Of a stretch of 64,000 nucleotides of DNA, positions 46,145 to 54,494 are shown in pieces. Origin of the DNA: Pandoraea pnomenusa (GTDB lineage Bacteria; Pseudomonadota; Gammaproteobacteria; Burkholderiales; Burkholderiaceae). The position numbers and the translations under genes are program-made. Numbering within the stretch: the stretch's first letter is position 1; the number at the start of each line of letters is the position of its first letter. The notes beneath the pieces were generated by a model. That model was not told the origin of the DNA, ran no database searches, and saw only the letters and a program-made list of their open reading frames with translations. The stretch covers positions 4,340,001-4,404,000 of the forward strand of contig NZ_CP009553.3 in NCBI RefSeq assembly GCF_000767615.3, in the 5' to 3' direction.

Positions 46145-48738
46145 GCAATTCTTCTTTGCCGCTGGCGCGCCGTCACGCGCAATCGCCGGCGCATTCCGGC
46201 GATGGGCCCACGCGCGACGGCCTTGCGCTTTCCGGCGCCCTCGCCATTGCCCTGTTGGCCATGGCCGGTGCGGCGTGTGTCGTGAACGGCTATTTCGTGG
46301 TGGTGATCGCCGGTGTCGCCCTGCTCGCGATTTGCGGCGTGGGACTGAATCTTCTGCTCGGGCTCACCGGGCAGATGTCGTTCGGCCATGTGGGCTTCTA
46401 CGCGATCGGCGCGTATGCCGTAGCCATTCTGACCACGCAGGCGGGCTGGCCGTTCTGGTTCGCCTGGCTCGCCGGCGGGGCCGTGGCCGCCGTCACCGGC
46501 GCGGTGCTGGCGCTGCCGGCGCTGCGCGTGCGCGGGCCGGGACTCGCCATGGTGACGATCGCGTTCGGGTTCATCGTCGAGCACGGCGCCGTCGAATGGC
46601 GCGGACTGACCGGCGGGCAGAACGGACTGATGGGCGTGACGCCGCCGGGTGTGTTCGGCTTCGCGGGCAGCGAACGTGTGGTGGCCGTCGCCTCGCTGGC
46701 CGTGCTCGCCGTCGCGTTGATCGTCTACGCACGCATCTCTCGCGGCACCTGGGGCGCGGCGATGCGGGCCGTGCGCGACAGCGAAACGGCCGCGGCATCG
46801 ATCGGCGTCAACCCGCTTGTGGTCAAGACCGTGGCGTTCGCGTTCTCAGCCGCGCTCGCGGGGTTGGCGGGTGGCCTGTTCGCACCGCTGCAGGGCATGG
46901 TCACCCCCGGCATGTTCTCCTTCCTGCAATCGATCCTGTTCGTCCTCGTGGTGATGATCGGCGGCGCGGGCACCATTGCCGGACCGCTGGTCGGTGCGGT
47001 GATCGTCGGCCTGTTGCCCGAATTTCTCGCCAGTCTCGAGAACCTGCGCCTGCTGTGCTTCGGCGTTTTGCTGCTGATGGTGTTGTGGGGCGCGCCCAAC
47101 GGCGTGATCGGCGTGTTGGGGCAATGGTGGAAATCGCGACGGCCCGCCTCGCCAAAGGACACCGGCGACGGTACGGCGTCGACGTTGACACTGCCGGCGC
47201 TGCCGCCGGCTCAGCGCAAGGGACTCGCGGCGCACGGGCTGACGATGACGTTCGGCGGCGTGAAGGCGGTGTCGGACCTGTCCTTCGAACTTCCTGCGGC
47301 GCGGGTCACGAGCCTGATCGGCCCGAACGGCGCGGGCAAGTCGACCGTGCTCAACATGCTCTCGGGCTTCTACCGGCCGCTCGCGGGTACCCGCTCGCTC
47401 GGTACGCAGACACTTCCGGCCGCAGGCGCGTGCGACAGCGCGCGAAACGGCGTGGCACGCACGTATCAGACATCGCAGTTGTTCGGCGGCATGAGCGTGC
47501 TCGACAACGTGACGCTCGCCCTGAGTGCGGGACGCCTCGGCGGTCTGCTCGGCGTGGCGCGCATGCAGAGCCGCGTGCGACGCGGCGAGGCGCTGGCATT
47601 GCTGCGCGCGTGCGGCTACCAGGGCGATGTCGATCTGATGGCGTCCGATCTCGCGCATGTCGACCGTCGTCTCGTGGAAATTGCGCGAGCGCTCGCCACC
47701 CGCCCCAGCGTGTTGCTGCTCGATGAACCGGCGGCGGGCCTGTCGACGCAGGACAAGGCACAACTGGGCAGGCTGTTGCGCCAGATCGCGAACAGCGGCG
47801 TGGCCGTGGGCCTGGTGGAGCACGACATGTCGCTGGTGATGAGCCTGTCGGACGGCATTGTCGTGATCGATGCGGGCCGTTTCCTCGCGCAGGGCACGCC
47901 TGCGGCAATCCGCCACGACGAGCGCGTGCGTCAGGCCTATCTCGGCGCAGTCTCGGCCGACGCCGCCGTGCCCGTCGCGCGCGTGGCGTCCACGAACCCC
48001 GAGGTGCTGGGCGTCGGCAAGCTCACGGCCGGCTACGGCGCGGCGCCGGTGTTGCACGACGTCTCGATACAGGTGCGCGAGGGCGAACTCGTTGCGCTGC
48101 TCGGGGCCAATGGCGCGGGCAAGTCGACCCTCATGCGCGCGCTTGCCGGGTTGCATCGTCCGGTGAGTGGTGGTGTCACCTTCAACGGGCGCGACCTGTC
48201 GCGCCTGGACGCCGCGAAGATCGCCGCGCTGGGCGTGGTGCTCGTGCCCGAAGGGCGTCAGGTGTTCCCGGAGCTGTCAGTACTCGACAACCTGCGTCTC
48301 GGCGCATTTGCTTGCGGACGTTTGCCGCGCGCCACGCTCGAGGCTCGCATCGAGCAGATGCTCACGCGGTACCCGCGTCTGCGCGAGCGGCAGCATCAGC
48401 GCGCGGGGCTGCTCTCCGGTGGCGAGCAGCAACTGCTGGCGATTGCGCGGGCGTTGATGTCGTCACCGCGCGTGCTGCTGCTCGACGAGCCGTCGCTTGG
48501 CCTGGCTCCCAAGATCATTGCGGATCTGTTTGCGTCGCTCGACGCGTTGCGCCGGGAATCGTTGTCGATGCTCCTCGTCGACCAGATGGCGGCGATGGCC
48601 CTGTCGATCGCCGACCGGGGCTACGTGCTCGAAGAAGGCCGGGTGACGGTGAGCGGCCCGGCGAGCGAGCTCGCCGGCGACGCTCGGCTCGCGGCGGCCT
48701 ACCTCGGCGGTGCGCACGAGGCGGGAGCCGCGGCATGA
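46141..48738 (+). CDS. LivM-LivG-LivF fusion: permease plus two ATPase domains
   Basis: The 865-aa protein starts at ATG 46141. Residues 1-325 are a LivM-type permease (LNLLLGLTGQMSFGHVGFYA). Residues 355-605 are a LivG-type ATPase with Walker A GPNGAGKST, Walker B VLLLDEPAAGLS and switch His in VEHDM. Residues 620-860 are a LivF-type ATPase with Walker A GANGAGKST, signature LSGGEQQ, Walker B VLLLDEPSLGLAP and a VDQM switch. In the LivG half the signature region reads DLAHVDRRLVEIARAL, so the usual Gly is missing and that half-site may be weak. A full permease-ATPase-ATPase chain is unusual, though LivM-LivG fusions are common. The start overlaps livH and the stop overlaps the next gene by ATGA. 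Confidence 0.9.
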   Translation: MSNSSLPLARRHAQSPAHSGDGPTRDGLALSGALAIALLAMAGAACVVNGYFVVVIAGVALLAICGVGLNLLLGLTGQMSFGHVGFYAIGAYAVAILTTQAGWPFWFAWLAGGAVAAVTGAVLALPALRVRGPGLAMVTIAFGFIVEHGAVEWRGLTGGQNGLMGVTPPGVFGFAGSERVVAVASLAVLAVALIVYARISRGTWGAAMRAVRDSETAAASIGVNPLVVKTVAFAFSAALAGLAGGLFAPLQGMVTPGMFSFLQSILFVLVVMIGGAGTIAGPLVGAVIVGLLPEFLASLENLRLLCFGVLLLMVLWGAPNGVIGVLGQWWKSRRPASPKDTGDGTASTLTLPALPPAQRKGLAAHGLTMTFGGVKAVSDLSFELPAARVTSLIGPNGAGKSTVLNMLSGFYRPLAGTRSLGTQTLPAAGACDSARNGVARTYQTSQLFGGMSVLDNVTLALSAGRLGGLLGVARMQSRVRRGEALALLRACGYQGDVDLMASDLAHVDRRLVEIARALATRPSVLLLDEPAAGLSTQDKAQLGRLLRQIANSGVAVGLVEHDMSLVMSLSDGIVVIDAGRFLAQGTPAAIRHDERVRQAYLGAVSADAAVPVARVASTNPEVLGVGKLTAGYGAAPVLHDVSIQVREGELVALLGANGAGKSTLMRALAGLHRPVSGGVTFNGRDLSRLDAAKIAALGVVLVPEGRQVFPELSVLDNLRLGAFACGRLPRATLEARIEQMLTRYPRLRERQHQRAGLLSGGEQQLLAIARALMSSPRVLLLDEPSLGLAPKIIADLFASLDALRRESLSMLLVDQMAAMALSIADRGYVLEEGRVTVSGPASELAGDARLAAAYLGGAHEAGAAA

Positions 48739-50384
48739 CGGCGCGCGAGTCGGTGCCCCCGGCTCCGCCCACCTGCGCCACCGGGCGCGCGGGTCTTGTC
48801 ACGAGCCCGCACACGCTGGCGAGCGCCGCCGGCCGCGACGTATTGCGTCAAGGCGGCAATGCCATCGAAGCGGGCATCGCCATCGCAGCGATGCTGTGCG
48901 TGACGATGCCGCACTTCACCGGGCTGGGCGGCGACGGCTTCTGGCTCCTGGCCCGCGGCGAGCCCGGCGACGTCGGCGATGACACACCGCTGGCCATCTC
49001 CGGCATCGGGCAGGCGGCGCGGCACGTGCCGCAGGCACTGCGCGACGGCGGGGCCATTCCCTCGCGCGGGCCCGGCTCGGCGTTGACGACGGCGGCCACG
49101 GTCGCGGCATGGGAAGCGGCGTACCGCGTCAGTCGGGAACAATGGGGCGGCACCCTGTCGTGGGCATCGCTGCTGGCGCCGGCCATTGCCGCCGCCGAGG
49201 ACGGCTTCCCGACCAGCGCCTCGCAGGATTTCTGGTACGCGTACCGCGCCGAGGAGATGCGCGACGCTTCGACCTGGCAGGGCTTCGCGCGCGAGTTCCT
49301 GCCGGATGGCCGCGCACCGGCGGTTGGCGAACGTTTCCGGCAGCCGGCATTGGCGTGGACGCTGCGGCGGCTGGCAGACGGCGGCCCCCGGGAGTTCTAC
49401 GAGGGTGAGCTGGCCACGCGTCTGGCCGATGGATTGCATGCGGCGGGCTCGCCGATCACACGCGACGATCTCGCGGCCACACGCGTGCATCTCACTCCCG
49501 CGCTGACGCTGCCATACGGCGACGGAGTGCTGGCGACGTTGCCGCCGCCAACGCAAGGCGTGACGACGCTGCAGATCATGGGAATCCTGGCACGCCTGGG
49601 GCTGAAGGACTGCGCGCACGGCAGCGCGACGTATTACCACCGCTTGATCGAGGCCGTGAAACAGGCGTTCATCGCGCGCGATCGCTACGTCGCCGATCCG
49701 GCGTTCGTCGATGTGCCGGTGGCGACGATGCTATCGGATCGGTATCTGCGCGAAGCGGCGTCTCGCATCGACGACCGGGTGGCGCTCGACTGGCCGCATC
49801 GCTTTCAGGAGGGCGACACGGTGTACTTCGCTGCCACGGACGCGGCCGGTCGGGCGATCAGCGTGCTGCAAACGATCTACTTCGACTGGGGCAGCGGCGT
49901 GATGGCCGGCGACACCGGCGTGTTGTGGCACAACCGAGGCGCGGCGTTCCGGCCCGCGGGCAGTGCGCATCCCAATGCGCTGGTGCCCGGCAAGCGGCCC
50001 TTTCACACGCTCAATCCCGGCATGTACCTGCGGGCGGGGCGGGCGCGATTGCTGTATGGCACGCAGGGCGCGGACGGACAGCCGCAAACGCTGAGCGCGC
50101 TGCTCACGCGCCTGATTGACTATGGCATGCCGCCGCACGAGGCGTTGTCGTATCCGCGCTTCCTGCTGGGGAGGACATTCTCCGACAGTCGCGACAATCT
50201 GAAGCTGGAGCGCGATGCCGGGGAAGCCGTGTTCGCGTCGCTCGCCGAACGAGGTCATGCGGTGGCGCCGCTGCCGCCGCACAGCCCCCTGGCCGGTCAG
50301 GCGGGTGTCATCGCCATCGCCGACGACGGTCTAGCCAGCGGCGCGCACGACCCGCGCAGCGACGGCGCGGCAATGGCGGCGTAG
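48735..50384 (+). CDS. Gamma-glutamyltransferase family protein
   Basis: The 549-aa protein starts at ATG 48735, overlapping the ABC fusion stop. The large-subunit part carries DVLRQGGNAIEAGIAIAAML and FTGLGGDGFWLL. The autoprocessing site is in the GDTVYFAATDAAG segment (about 360), where Thr would become the N-terminal nucleophile of the small subunit. The later part (HNRGAAFRPAGSAHPNALVPGKRPFHTLNP) is typical. No signal peptide is present, unlike classical periplasmic GGT, so it acts in the cytoplasm. It probably hydrolyses gamma-glutamyl or related amides imported by the adjacent ABC system. Confidence 0.87.
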   Translation: MTARESVPPAPPTCATGRAGLVTSPHTLASAAGRDVLRQGGNAIEAGIAIAAMLCVTMPHFTGLGGDGFWLLARGEPGDVGDDTPLAISGIGQAARHVPQALRDGGAIPSRGPGSALTTAATVAAWEAAYRVSREQWGGTLSWASLLAPAIAAAEDGFPTSASQDFWYAYRAEEMRDASTWQGFAREFLPDGRAPAVGERFRQPALAWTLRRLADGGPREFYEGELATRLADGLHAAGSPITRDDLAATRVHLTPALTLPYGDGVLATLPPPTQGVTTLQIMGILARLGLKDCAHGSATYYHRLIEAVKQAFIARDRYVADPAFVDVPVATMLSDRYLREAASRIDDRVALDWPHRFQEGDTVYFAATDAAGRAISVLQTIYFDWGSGVMAGDTGVLWHNRGAAFRPAGSAHPNALVPGKRPFHTLNPGMYLRAGRARLLYGTQGADGQPQTLSALLTRLIDYGMPPHEALSYPRFLLGRTFSDSRDNLKLERDAGEAVFASLAERGHAVAPLPPHSPLAGQAGVIAIADDGLASGAHDPRSDGAAMAA

Positions 50385-50407
50385 TCGGCGTAGTCGGCGT
50401 AGTCGGC
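50381..50407. repeat. Three tandem 9-bp units
   Basis: GTAGTCGGC is repeated exactly three times, starting at the stop codon of the gamma-glutamyltransferase gene. The first unit supplies the TAG. It lies in the short gap before the convergent EAL gene and could vary in copy number. Confidence 0.9.
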
Positions 50408-50471
50408 GGACTCGACGAACGGTGGCGCGGCGACGCCCCTGTCGACGTCGCGCCTACCGGTCGCGCCACGC

Positions 50472-51263
50472 TCAGCGCAGATAGGACGCGTCGTCGATCG
50501 CCGGAATCGCCTTGAAGGCCGGCTTTGCAAAGAAGTAGCCCTGCATCAGGCTCACGCCATGCGCGATGAAGAAATCGCGCTCGCCGCGGGTTTCGATACC
50601 CTCCGCGACGACTTTGATGCCCAGGTCGTGACACATGGAAATGACATTCCGAACGATTCGCTGGCGCACGGTGTCCGTGTCGATGCCGCGCAGCAGTTCC
50701 ATATCCAGCTTGATGATGTCGGGCTGGAAGTCCACCAGGAGCGAAAGCCCCGAGTATCCGGCGCCGAAGTCATCGATTGCCGTCAGGAACCCGTATTCCT
50801 TGTAGGCTCTGAAAATATGGACCAGGTGAGTACGGTCGGCCAGATGCTCTCCTTCGACCGTCTCGAAGATGATCCGCTCGAGCGGGAAATGGTTTGCCTG
50901 CGCGGCGTCCAGCGTGCTCCTTATGCAGACCTCCGGTCGGTAGACGGCGTTCGGCATGAAGTTGATGGACAGAAACGCGTCGAGCCCCAACGCCGCCGCG
51001 CGGGCAATTGCCGTTTGTCGGCAGTACTGGTCGAACTGGTATTTCGCGGCATCGTCGATCTGCGAGAGCACGGAATATGCCGATTCCCCGTTGGCACCCC
51101 GCACCAGGGCTTCGCATGCGAACACAGCCCGGGTGTCGACGTCGACGATGGGCTGAAAGGCGAAATCTATCTCGACCGGCAACGGCGCCGTGTTCCGGCA
51201 TCCGGCGCAACTTGCCGATTGCGCGGCCGCCTCGTCGTGGCTGTGAATCTTGAAAGCATTCAT
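50472..51263 (-). CDS. EAL-domain c-di-GMP phosphodiesterase
   Basis: This 263-aa stand-alone EAL protein has the catalytic elements: ACEALVRG (EAL), SINFMPNAVY, FETVEGEHL, IDDFGAGYSG (DDFG loop), IKLDMELLRG, VVAEGIET and MQGYFFAKP. All usual metal ligands appear present, so it should linearise c-di-GMP. The N-terminal 28 residues contain a CAGC pair but no sensor domain. It lies 66 bp downstream of the GGDEF gene on the same strand, suggesting one unit that both makes and degrades the messenger. Confidence 0.9.
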   Translation of the reverse strand: MNAFKIHSHDEAAAQSASCAGCRNTAPLPVEIDFAFQPIVDVDTRAVFACEALVRGANGESAYSVLSQIDDAAKYQFDQYCRQTAIARAAALGLDAFLSINFMPNAVYRPEVCIRSTLDAAQANHFPLERIIFETVEGEHLADRTHLVHIFRAYKEYGFLTAIDDFGAGYSGLSLLVDFQPDIIKLDMELLRGIDTDTVRQRIVRNVISMCHDLGIKVVAEGIETRGERDFFIAHGVSLMQGYFFAKPAFKAIPAIDDASYLR

Positions 51264-51329
51264 CTTTCTTCCGGCTGCGTCTATGGGTTGGTTGAGTCTG
51301 CAAACGTTGCGGCCGTGGCCGGACGATCG

Positions 51330-52670
51330 CTACGTCGACACCGCGTTGCCGGATTCACCGACAACATTCGCGGCATCTTCCGTCGGCACGACGAAGCCGC
51401 GGACACAGTTTCGACCGGCTTGCTTCGCGTCATACAGCGCATGATCGGCGGCAGCCAGCAAGTCCTGGAGCGTCTGGTTCTCATCTTCCAGACTGGCGAC
51501 CCCAAGGCTGATCGTCGCATTCAATTGCCCCACCGCCGTTTCGATCGCCGCCTGCTCGACGGCGACGCGCAGTCGCTCCGCGACCGCCATTGCCTCTTGC
51601 GCGGTTGTCGACGGGAGCAGCAAGATAAACTCTTCCCCGCCGAGCCGGGCGACAATGTCCGATCGCCGCAGAAGCGCCCGTGCCTCGTCCGTGATCCGCT
51701 TCAGGACCTCGTCGCCGGCCTGATGCCCGGCATTGTCATTGATCTGCTTGAAGTGATCCGCGTCCAGCATCACCAGTGACAATGTACGACCGTTTCGCTT
51801 TGACCGGGCGACTTCGGATTCCCCGATCTCGAAGAAGTGCGCACGGTTGGTCACGCCGGTCAGATGGTCCGTCGTCAAGAGGCGCGCGAGATTGTCGCTG
51901 TGGATCTTCCGCTCCGTGATGTCCCTGAGCACGGCGGAATATCCCGATATCTCCCCGTCCTCCTCACGCAGCACCGCAACGAGCAGTTGCCCCCAATAGC
52001 GCCGTCCGGATCTTGTCTTGCACCAGAACTCCTCCACGTGCCAACCGTCGTCGCGCGTGAGCGCCATATGTTCTGGCGAACGGTGCAGGACAATCTCGTC
52101 GTCGGCGTAAAAGCGCGACAGCATGTGCCCGATCACGTCGGCGGCTTCATAGCCCGTCAGACGCTCGATCGACGGGTTCCAGGTGTCGATGCAGCCCTGC
52201 GCATCGAGCGTAAAGTACGCGAAATCGTTGACGCTCGTATAGATGCCCGCAAGCCATGACTCGGTCTGTCGCGCCCGACGCTCGGCGGCGACCTGGCGTG
52301 AGATGTCCGTCAGCACCATCATCAGCACGTCCGCGCTCACCTTAATGATGGAACATGCCAGCACGACGGCGTCGTCCTTGGCCGGCGTGACGAAAATCCG
52401 GTGATTCTCGCAAACCGGCCCGCGCTCGGCCTCGAAACTGGCCACCAGATTGCGAAGCTCCGGCGCGACGGATGCCAGGCTGTCGAAGATGTTCTCGATG
52501 CTCCCGCCTCTCACCAGCGGCATGAGCAGCTGCGCGGCAAGCGGGTTCATCATGTCGACAGCGCCGGATTTGTCGCTGCGGACAATCCCGACCGGCGACA
52601 GATACATGAACGACAGCAAGGCTTCGTACTCGGACTCGAGGTCGTAGTTGTCCGTATTCGGTGCATTCAC
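51330..52670 (-). CDS. PAS-PAS-GGDEF diguanylate cyclase
   Basis: The 446-aa protein starts with GTG 52670. GGAGG lies eight bases upstream, and GTGA overlaps the stop of the PYP-like gene. Two PAS domains (about 15-130 and 140-270, the second with GYEAADVIGH and a PAC tail YSAVLRDITERK) precede the GGDEF domain. The active site is RLGGEEFILLLP (GGEEF) after LTGVTNRAHFFE and DADHFKQINDNAGHQAGDEV. It should convert GTP to c-di-GMP under control of its PAS sensors and possibly the co-translated PYP-like protein. Confidence 0.9.
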   Translation of the reverse strand: MNAPNTDNYDLESEYEALLSFMYLSPVGIVRSDKSGAVDMMNPLAAQLLMPLVRGGSIENIFDSLASVAPELRNLVASFEAERGPVCENHRIFVTPAKDDAVVLACSIIKVSADVLMMVLTDISRQVAAERRARQTESWLAGIYTSVNDFAYFTLDAQGCIDTWNPSIERLTGYEAADVIGHMLSRFYADDEIVLHRSPEHMALTRDDGWHVEEFWCKTRSGRRYWGQLLVAVLREEDGEISGYSAVLRDITERKIHSDNLARLLTTDHLTGVTNRAHFFEIGESEVARSKRNGRTLSLVMLDADHFKQINDNAGHQAGDEVLKRITDEARALLRRSDIVARLGGEEFILLLPSTTAQEAMAVAERLRVAVEQAAIETAVGQLNATISLGVASLEDENQTLQDLLAAADHALYDAKQAGRNCVRGFVVPTEDAANVVGESGNAVST

Positions 52671-53056
52671 TGGCCCGTCCTCCGCTCGATGAGGACATAA
52701 CGCGTCGCGCAATGCGCGCTTTTGAGCAACCGCAAACGCACCGGCGTCGGGCGCATGCGCAGCGTCAGGACATACGGAATGATCTCGTCCAGTTCGGACG
52801 CATCGTCAAAGCGTTGCGCAACCATGAAGTTGTTCATGCAAGGCGCGACCTCTTCGAAAAAATGCTTACCCAATACGCGTTGCGGGCTCAATCCGGCATT
52901 TTTCGACTCCGTGGCGTTGTATGTCGTCACCATCGCGTCCGAGGTGAACCCGATCACGCCGAACGGCAACGCATCCATCCCCTGAGCATCCAGCTTTTCG
53001 AGTGCGGTGATCTGCACGTCTTCAAATTCACTGTCCACACTTCCCCCACATGGCAT
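52667..53056 (-). CDS. Photoactive yellow protein-like PAS photosensor
   Basis: The product is about 129 aa from ATG 53056, or 123 aa from GTG 53038; the frame is open further upstream. The sequence follows PYP closely: MDALPFGVIGF, then TTYNATESKNAG and GKHFFEEVAPCMNN. The Cys of VAPC aligns with the chromophore-binding Cys69, and the Tyr and Glu of YNATE align with Tyr42 and Glu46. RMRPTPV aligns with the Met100 region. The equivalents of Thr50 and Arg52 are Ala and Leu, so spectral tuning may differ. PYP needs p-coumaroyl-CoA, and no ligase or lyase gene is in the window. Translational coupling to the GGDEF gene suggests a light- or redox-controlled c-di-GMP switch. Confidence 0.78.
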   Translation of the reverse strand: MPCGGSVDSEFEDVQITALEKLDAQGMDALPFGVIGFTSDAMVTTYNATESKNAGLSPQRVLGKHFFEEVAPCMNNFMVAQRFDDASELDEIIPYVLTLRMRPTPVRLRLLKSAHCATRYVLIERRTGQ

Positions 53057-53401
53057 GACTTCACCAGGTCCGGATATTCGACCCTTCAGTCGACCGTTAT
53101 GCAATCCGGGTCCTGCGCGAACACCGCACCAGCGGAATGTCGGCGCAGAACCCCACATATCGGGTTATCGGCGTGTGCAGACGAAACTTTAGGCTGGCCC
53201 GTCCCGCAAGCAGTTGTTCGCCCAATGATCGACACCGTTGTCAGCGACTCCCCTCTGACGATGCCTTGCCTCTCCGGATAAACCTCACGTTGTGCTTCAA
53301 CATATATTATGGATACCGAAACTTAAGGGTGAATCGCCGCCAATTCCCGCAACACGAGAATGCGCAAAGACGCGTCGCTCGACAGACCTTCGACCGCGAG
53401 T
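53057..53401. promoter_or_regulatory. Upstream region of the PYP/GGDEF/EAL unit
   Basis: The 345 bp between the mhpR stop and the PYP-like gene hold no clear gene. Read leftward, an AT-rich stretch at 53298-53330 (CATAATATATG) could be the promoter of the signalling operon. That would give a leader of roughly 240 bases. Confidence 0.35.
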
Positions 53402-54205
53402 TCAGAGTTGGCGAGCTGCGTCCACCTGAGCGACTGCCGCCGCCATCTGCGCCGCCGCCTCCTGCAGGGGTGGCACGAATCGCCGCACGGCCTCGGCCGG
53501 GCTCACTGCCTGGTCGAGATAGATCACGTTCAGGCTCGCCAACACACGCCCCTGCGACGCAACGGCAACCGCCACCGCACCGATCTTGCGCTGGTCGAGC
53601 CAGTCGCCATGATTGGAGCCGAAGCCGTTCTCTCGCGTCTGGCGCACGAGATTGCGAATGAACGCATCGTCGCTGGCAAAGCGTTGCTGCAACTCCCCGC
53701 CCGCGCCCGTGCGCAGCAAATCGAGAATGTCCTCGCGCTCGGCCTCGGGACACATGCCGAAGTACGCGCGCCCGGCAGCCGTAAACAGCATGGGCAGGCG
53801 TCGACCGACCATGGCGCGGTGAAAGGACAAGGGACTGAAACGATGCGTCGTCTCGCGAATGATCATGGCGTCGCCGTCCGGCGTGGTCAGATCCGAGGGC
53901 CACACCACCCGCTGCATCAACTGCCCCATGATCGGCGGCGCGATCGTCGCGATGCGCTCGTCATCCGTGAAACCCTCGCTGAGCGAGCGCACCGCGAGCG
54001 CCAGGCGGAAGGTGTCGTCGGACGTGCTGCGCCGCACGAATCCGTCTTCCAGCAACGTCTCCAGCAGTCGCCGCACGGTGGTGCGATGGAGCCCGGTCGC
54101 CTCGCTCAGTTGTTGCGGCGTCGCACGTCCGCGCTCCATCGCGTTGAGCGCCCGGAGCACCAGCAGGCCGCGCGACAGCCCCCGTACATTCGGATATTTG
54201 CTCAT
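53402..54205 (-). CDS. mhpR: MhpR-like IclR-family activator
   Basis: The 267-aa protein starts at ATG 54205 (MSKYPNVRGLSRGLLVLRAL). Upstream in-frame starts would lie inside the operator palindrome. The helix-turn-helix (SEATGLHRTTVRRLLETLLEDGFVRR) and effector domain (IIRETTHRFSPLSFHRAMVG) closely follow E. coli MhpR, the activator of the mhp operon that responds to 3-hydroxyphenylpropionate. It is divergent from mhpA with the palindrome between them. Confidence 0.9.
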   Translation of the reverse strand: MSKYPNVRGLSRGLLVLRALNAMERGRATPQQLSEATGLHRTTVRRLLETLLEDGFVRRSTSDDTFRLALAVRSLSEGFTDDERIATIAPPIMGQLMQRVVWPSDLTTPDGDAMIIRETTHRFSPLSFHRAMVGRRLPMLFTAAGRAYFGMCPEAEREDILDLLRTGAGGELQQRFASDDAFIRNLVRQTRENGFGSNHGDWLDQRKIGAVAVAVASQGRVLASLNVIYLDQAVSPAEAVRRFVPPLQEAAAQMAAAVAQVDAARQL

Positions 54206-54227
54206 TAAATAGTTTTTAAAATCAACG

Positions 54228-54246
54228 ATGTGCATTCTATGCACAT
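54228..54246. promoter_or_regulatory. Perfect palindromic operator, probable MhpR site
   Basis: ATGTGCATTCTATGCACAT is a perfect 8-3-8 inverted repeat centred at 54237. It lies about 58 bp before the predicted transcription start of mhpA, a position typical for class I activation and like the E. coli MhpR site. Binding by MhpR is inferred. Confidence 0.75.
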
Positions 54247-54259
54247 TTCGGCGAAATTG

Positions 54260-54288
54260 TTGAGCGCTTTTTGTCAGCTGCCTAGACT
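54260..54288 (+). promoter_or_regulatory. Sigma70-type promoter of the mhp operon
   Basis: TTGAGC at 54260-54265 and TAGACT at 54283-54288 are separated by exactly 17 bp, suggesting a start near 54295 and a leader of about 200 bases before mhpA. The -10 and -35 match the consensus only partly, as expected for an activator-dependent promoter. Confidence 0.6.
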
Positions 54289-54494
54289 CATCGAAAAATC
54301 AGAGAGCTAGTGGAGACACCCTCCTTTCCGTGCGGACGAGCATGACCGAACACGCGTCGCTCGACGGCCGGCCCCAGCCCGACGATTAGCGGACGACACG
54401 AGCCGCGATTGAATCAACGAACGCAGTACGCCATTCGAACGCGCCAGCCCGGCGCGCGGGGCGCGCTCGCGCTCAAAAAACAGGAGCGAGACAC

